DNA from: Bacteroidales bacterium
Lineage (GTDB): Bacteria; Bacteroidota; Bacteroidia; Bacteroidales; JALTDM01
Direction of reading: 5' to 3'
Assembly (NCBI GenBank): GCA_026996635.1
Contig: JALWKH010000178.1
Coordinates: 1 to 18,238 of the forward strand
Length of the DNA: 18,238 nt
The position numbers and the translations under genes were made by a program. Positions 15,897 to 18,238 of this stretch are shown here, one piece after another. The notes under the pieces were generated by a model, which had not been told where the DNA came from, did not search any database, and was given only the letters and a program-made list of their open reading frames with translations. Positions within the stretch are counted from its first letter, which is position 1. Each line of letters opens with the position of its first letter.

Positions 15897-16562
15897 ATGC
15901 TGGCAAAAGACCTTATTTCGGATATTATCTCTCCTCTGCACACTTCCGACACGGCACAAAAAGCTCTCAGTTGGATGGAAATTTACAAAGTATCACACTT
16001 ACCTATTGTTAACGATAAAAAATTTCTGGGGTTAATCTCTGAATCTGATATTTACGACCTCAACGAACCCGAATTGCCACTTGGTGCACACAAATTAAAT
16101 CTTTTCAGCCCGTTTGTGTATGAAGACGATCACATTTTCACGGTAATATCTCTTGTTGCGAATCTTAAGCTCACTCTTATTCCCGTTTTGGACAGGGAAG
16201 ACAATTATGTAGGCAGTATTTCACTGCAAGACATTATCAAATATTTTTCAAAACTGATTTCTTCAGACAATCCGGGTGCAATAATAGTTCTTGAAGTTAG
16301 CGTTCACGATTACCAACTCTCTCAAATTGCCCAAATAGTGGAAAGCAACAATGCAAAAATCCTAACACTATACATTGACAACAATCCCGATTCTTCGAAA
16401 ATGAATGTTATCATCAAAGTGAATGTTACAGAAATAACATCTATTATCCGCACTTTTGAAAGATACGACTACACGATAAAAGCTACTTTCTCGGAAGAAA
16501 CCGAACTAAACGAGCTTTACAAAAACCGTTACGAACTCTTTATGCGACTTTTGAATTTGTAA
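15897..16562 (+). CDS. CBS-pair protein with C-terminal ACT-like domain
   Basis: 221 residues, cytoplasmic. Two CBS domains are visible: 1-55 (LISDIISPLHTSDTAQKAL, then VSHLPIVNDKKFLGLISESD) and about 66-118 (LTLIPVLDREDNYVGSISLQD). Such pairs bind adenine nucleotides or similar ligands. The remainder (about 125-198: GAIIVLEVSVHDYQLSQIAQ, then ILTLYIDN, then VIIKVNVTEITSIIRTFERY) has the beta-alpha-beta pattern of an ACT-like domain. No catalytic domain is present, so it is probably a sensor or regulatory partner; the target is unknown. It starts 5 bases after the hydrolase stop. Its last 34 bases overlap the end of the convergent membrane-protein gene, and I see no intrinsic terminator between them. 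Confidence 0.87.
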   Translation: MLAKDLISDIISPLHTSDTAQKALSWMEIYKVSHLPIVNDKKFLGLISESDIYDLNEPELPLGAHKLNLFSPFVYEDDHIFTVISLVANLKLTLIPVLDREDNYVGSISLQDIIKYFSKLISSDNPGAIIVLEVSVHDYQLSQIAQIVESNNAKILTLYIDNNPDSSKMNVIIKVNVTEITSIIRTFERYDYTIKATFSEETELNELYKNRYELFMRLLNL

Positions 16563-17803
16563 TTACAACCGCAGAATACCGACAGCCCGACTACAAAAAA
16601 CGGAAGCAAAGGTGCCCTATACCTGACAAGCGCTCCAAGTACCGGCACGGTATAACCTATTATCAAAAAAACAGTGAAAGCATAAACCAAAGCAAACATT
16701 GCAATGTTCAGCAATTTTTTGTCTTCAACCTTCTTGAATTTAACAATCACAAACAACACATACAGCAACAATAAGACATTTTCAAAAATATTCGGCAGCA
16801 CTATTACCGAAGTATAATCGAAAACAAAAGGTCGGAAAAACGAATTAAAAACGGCTTCGGGAAGCATCTTTACAAAATTCATCAAATCATTATTCAACTC
16901 AGGCATTTCAATCAAACTGCCGGCACCGTTTACCTTTGCCATTACAATAAAATCGTGCTGCTTTTGCGATAACTTAAGTAACAAATCATACTTACTGCCT
17001 GCAAAATGCAATCCTAAAACAAGCACAGCTGCCACCAAATAAACAATGCCGTAAGATTTTGCCACACCGTATTTTTTGGCAAGCGAAAAAGCAATAAGTG
17101 CGGGAAAAACAGGCAAAGCGATATATATTTTTGTGAATGCAAGCAAAATCAAAAACAAGCCCGACCACAAATATTTTTTCTTGTCAAAAAAATACAATCC
17201 GAATCCAAGCGAAAACACAACCAACATCTCTTTTAGAAGTGCCGAAGTCCAAAACACAACCGACGGTATCAAAAACAGTGCAACAAGCAAAACGACCTTA
17301 TAACTGTCACCCAAATAACGGTAAAAAAACAGGAAAACGGCAATCCAACCCAAGTATGACAGAAATGCCGCAAGCAACGAAAGTGCATAAATATTTTTAC
17401 CCGTGATAAACATTGCCAGCGTAATAAACCTGATTATCGTGCGGTTTTCGTTGTACAATCCGTAATTGAACCTTTTGTACCAAAACTCTGTGCGGTCGTG
17501 CATTATGCGGCTTACTTCTTCATCTTCCTTCCCTCCCATCACTTTGAAAAACAAAGCGGTATTACCGTGTTTTGCCATATCGTAAATTGCGGCTGCGTCT
17601 TCATAATACTTCCACAAGTCGCTTTTCAGCCTGCGGTTGTCGGAATAATAATATGTGTAAATGTAAAAAAACGCCACTCCTGCAGCAATTTTAATTAAAA
17701 ACAGCAAGTAGCGGACAGCAAAACCAAAAGGCAATTTCTTAATGAAACTCCATTTCCAAATAAGAAGCGAAAACAATATGAAAAGCAGAATTACCGTAAT
17801 CAT
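16529..17803 (-). CDS. Multi-pass membrane protein, possibly a GT-C-type glycosyltransferase
   Basis: 424 residues with about ten hydrophobic helices (two at the N-terminus, a cluster at about 123-265, and more at 340-415). Between helices 2 and 3 lies a long polar loop (about 52-122) starting SDNRRLKSDLWKYYEDA. Features seen in polysaccharide polymerases and GT-C glycosyltransferases of Bacteroidota include FWTSALLKE (184-192), SFFRPFVFDY (321-330) and a late ALVRYRAPLLPFF (391-403). None of these is diagnostic, so the call is tentative. The ATG at 17803 overlaps the purN stop in an ATGA, implying coupled translation. The 3' end overlaps the convergent CBS gene by 34 bases. No sugar-biosynthesis genes are adjacent. 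Confidence 0.7.
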   Translation of the reverse strand: MITVILLFILFSLLIWKWSFIKKLPFGFAVRYLLFLIKIAAGVAFFYIYTYYYSDNRRLKSDLWKYYEDAAAIYDMAKHGNTALFFKVMGGKEDEEVSRIMHDRTEFWYKRFNYGLYNENRTIIRFITLAMFITGKNIYALSLLAAFLSYLGWIAVFLFFYRYLGDSYKVVLLVALFLIPSVVFWTSALLKEMLVVFSLGFGLYFFDKKKYLWSGLFLILLAFTKIYIALPVFPALIAFSLAKKYGVAKSYGIVYLVAAVLVLGLHFAGSKYDLLLKLSQKQHDFIVMAKVNGAGSLIEMPELNNDLMNFVKMLPEAVFNSFFRPFVFDYTSVIVLPNIFENVLLLLYVLFVIVKFKKVEDKKLLNIAMFALVYAFTVFLIIGYTVPVLGALVRYRAPLLPFFVVGLSVFCGCNYKFKSRIKSS

Positions 17804-18238
17804 TGGTTACAACCCGAAACAAGTTTAACTATCACCTTGGGATAATAAACATATTCCAAATCGTGCACTTTGGAAGCAATATCTTCGATGGTGTCTTGCG
17901 CAGAGATTTTTACTTTTTTCTGCAAAATAATGTCACCGTTGTCAAACTTCTCGTCAACATAATGAATCGTGATTCCCGTTTCGGTTTCGCCGTTTTCTTT
18001 TACAGCTTTGTGAACATTATCGCCATACATTCCCTTGCCTCCGTATTTTGGCAACAAAGCGGGATGAATATTGATTATTTTCTTGTTAAACGCCTCAACA
18101 ATGTCTTTTGGCACAAGCCACAAAAAACCTGCAAGCACAATCAAATCAGGGTTTTCCCGTTTCAAAAATTCCAACACCTTGCCATTCTCATACAAATCCT
18201 TACGATCAAACAAAAAAACAGGTATGCCCAAGCTTTCA
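17800..18238 (-). CDS. purN: Phosphoribosylglycinamide formyltransferase PurN, C-terminal part (cut at window edge)
   Basis: About 145 codons are visible; the frame is open to the window end, so roughly the first 45-65 residues are missing, including the phosphate-binding loop. The enzyme transfers formyl from 10-formyl-tetrahydrofolate to GAR in purine synthesis. Visible landmarks are LIVLAGFLWLVP, the catalytic INIHPALLPKYGGKGMYG (Asn and His equivalent to E. coli N106 and H108), TGITIHYVDEKFDNGDIILQ with the catalytic Asp equivalent to E. coli D144, and the closing helix. KYGGKGMYG in place of the proteobacterial KYPGLHTH is usual in Bacteroidota. The TTG at 18231 is an internal Leu codon, not the start. 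The stop TGA overlaps the next gene's ATG. Confidence 0.93.
   Translation of the reverse strand, partial: ESLGIPVFLFDRKDLYENGKVLEFLKRENPDLIVLAGFLWLVPKDIVEAFNKKIINIHPALLPKYGGKGMYGDNVHKAVKENGETETGITIHYVDEKFDNGDIILQKKVKISAQDTIEDIASKVHDLEYVYYPKVIVKLVSGCNQ

Noticed and set aside
1..18238. CRISPR, insertion sequence, prophage or defence system
   Set aside because: I found no regularly spaced direct repeats, no transposase or integrase motifs and no defence-type genes; all sizeable plus- and minus-strand genes fit conserved chromosomal families or membrane/secreted proteins with matching composition.

Overview
The window looks like a chromosomal housekeeping segment from a low-GC member of the Bacteroidota. 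Four things support this. The Rho factor carries a long Asn/Lys/Glu-rich insert between its N-terminal domain and its RNA-binding domain. The ATP synthase genes run from a bactofilin gene through atpZ, a small membrane protein and atpB-E-F-H-A-G, with no atpD or atpC at the end, which is the split arrangement known in this phylum. Several upstream regions carry the Bacteroidota -7 element TAnnTTTG(C), and classical Shine-Dalgarno sites are mostly absent. A secreted protein resembles the Bacteroidota family DUF4831 and has a signal peptide followed by Gln. I cannot place it below phylum, except that the bactofilin/atpZ arrangement is less like Bacteroides itself than like flavobacterial or marinilabilial relatives.

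Layout: 85-2800 (+) holds a sodium:alanine-type symporter overlapped by a secreted DUF4831-like protein. 2869-10568 (+) is a probable long transcription unit: rho with a structured leader, then bactofilin, atpZ, a four-helix membrane protein and six ATP synthase genes, with a strong stem-loop between atpE and atpF. 10590-10662 (+) is tRNA-Lys(CTT) with its own promoter-like element and a clear intrinsic terminator. 10815-12657 (-) holds lptB and kdsD, which both serve lipopolysaccharide (transport ATPase and Kdo precursor synthesis); their flanks carry degenerate palindromic repeats. 12840-16562 (+), divergent from kdsD, is a tight recQ / metallo-beta-lactamase-fold hydrolase / CBS-domain operon. 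16529-18238 (-) is purN (cut by the window edge) with a stop-start overlap into a multi-pass membrane protein whose 3' end runs into the CBS gene.

Functionally this is energy metabolism (proton-type F1Fo ATP synthase minus beta and epsilon), transcription termination, LPS biogenesis, DNA repair and purine synthesis. I see no phage, transposase, CRISPR, toxin-antitoxin or defence genes, and no clear case for a wholly new system. The points most worth checking are the long His-rich periplasmic domain of AtpB, the bactofilin/ATP synthase coupling, the atpE-atpF stem-loop, the palindromic rho leader, the inverted repeat in the kdsD-recQ intergenic region, and the purN-coupled membrane protein.
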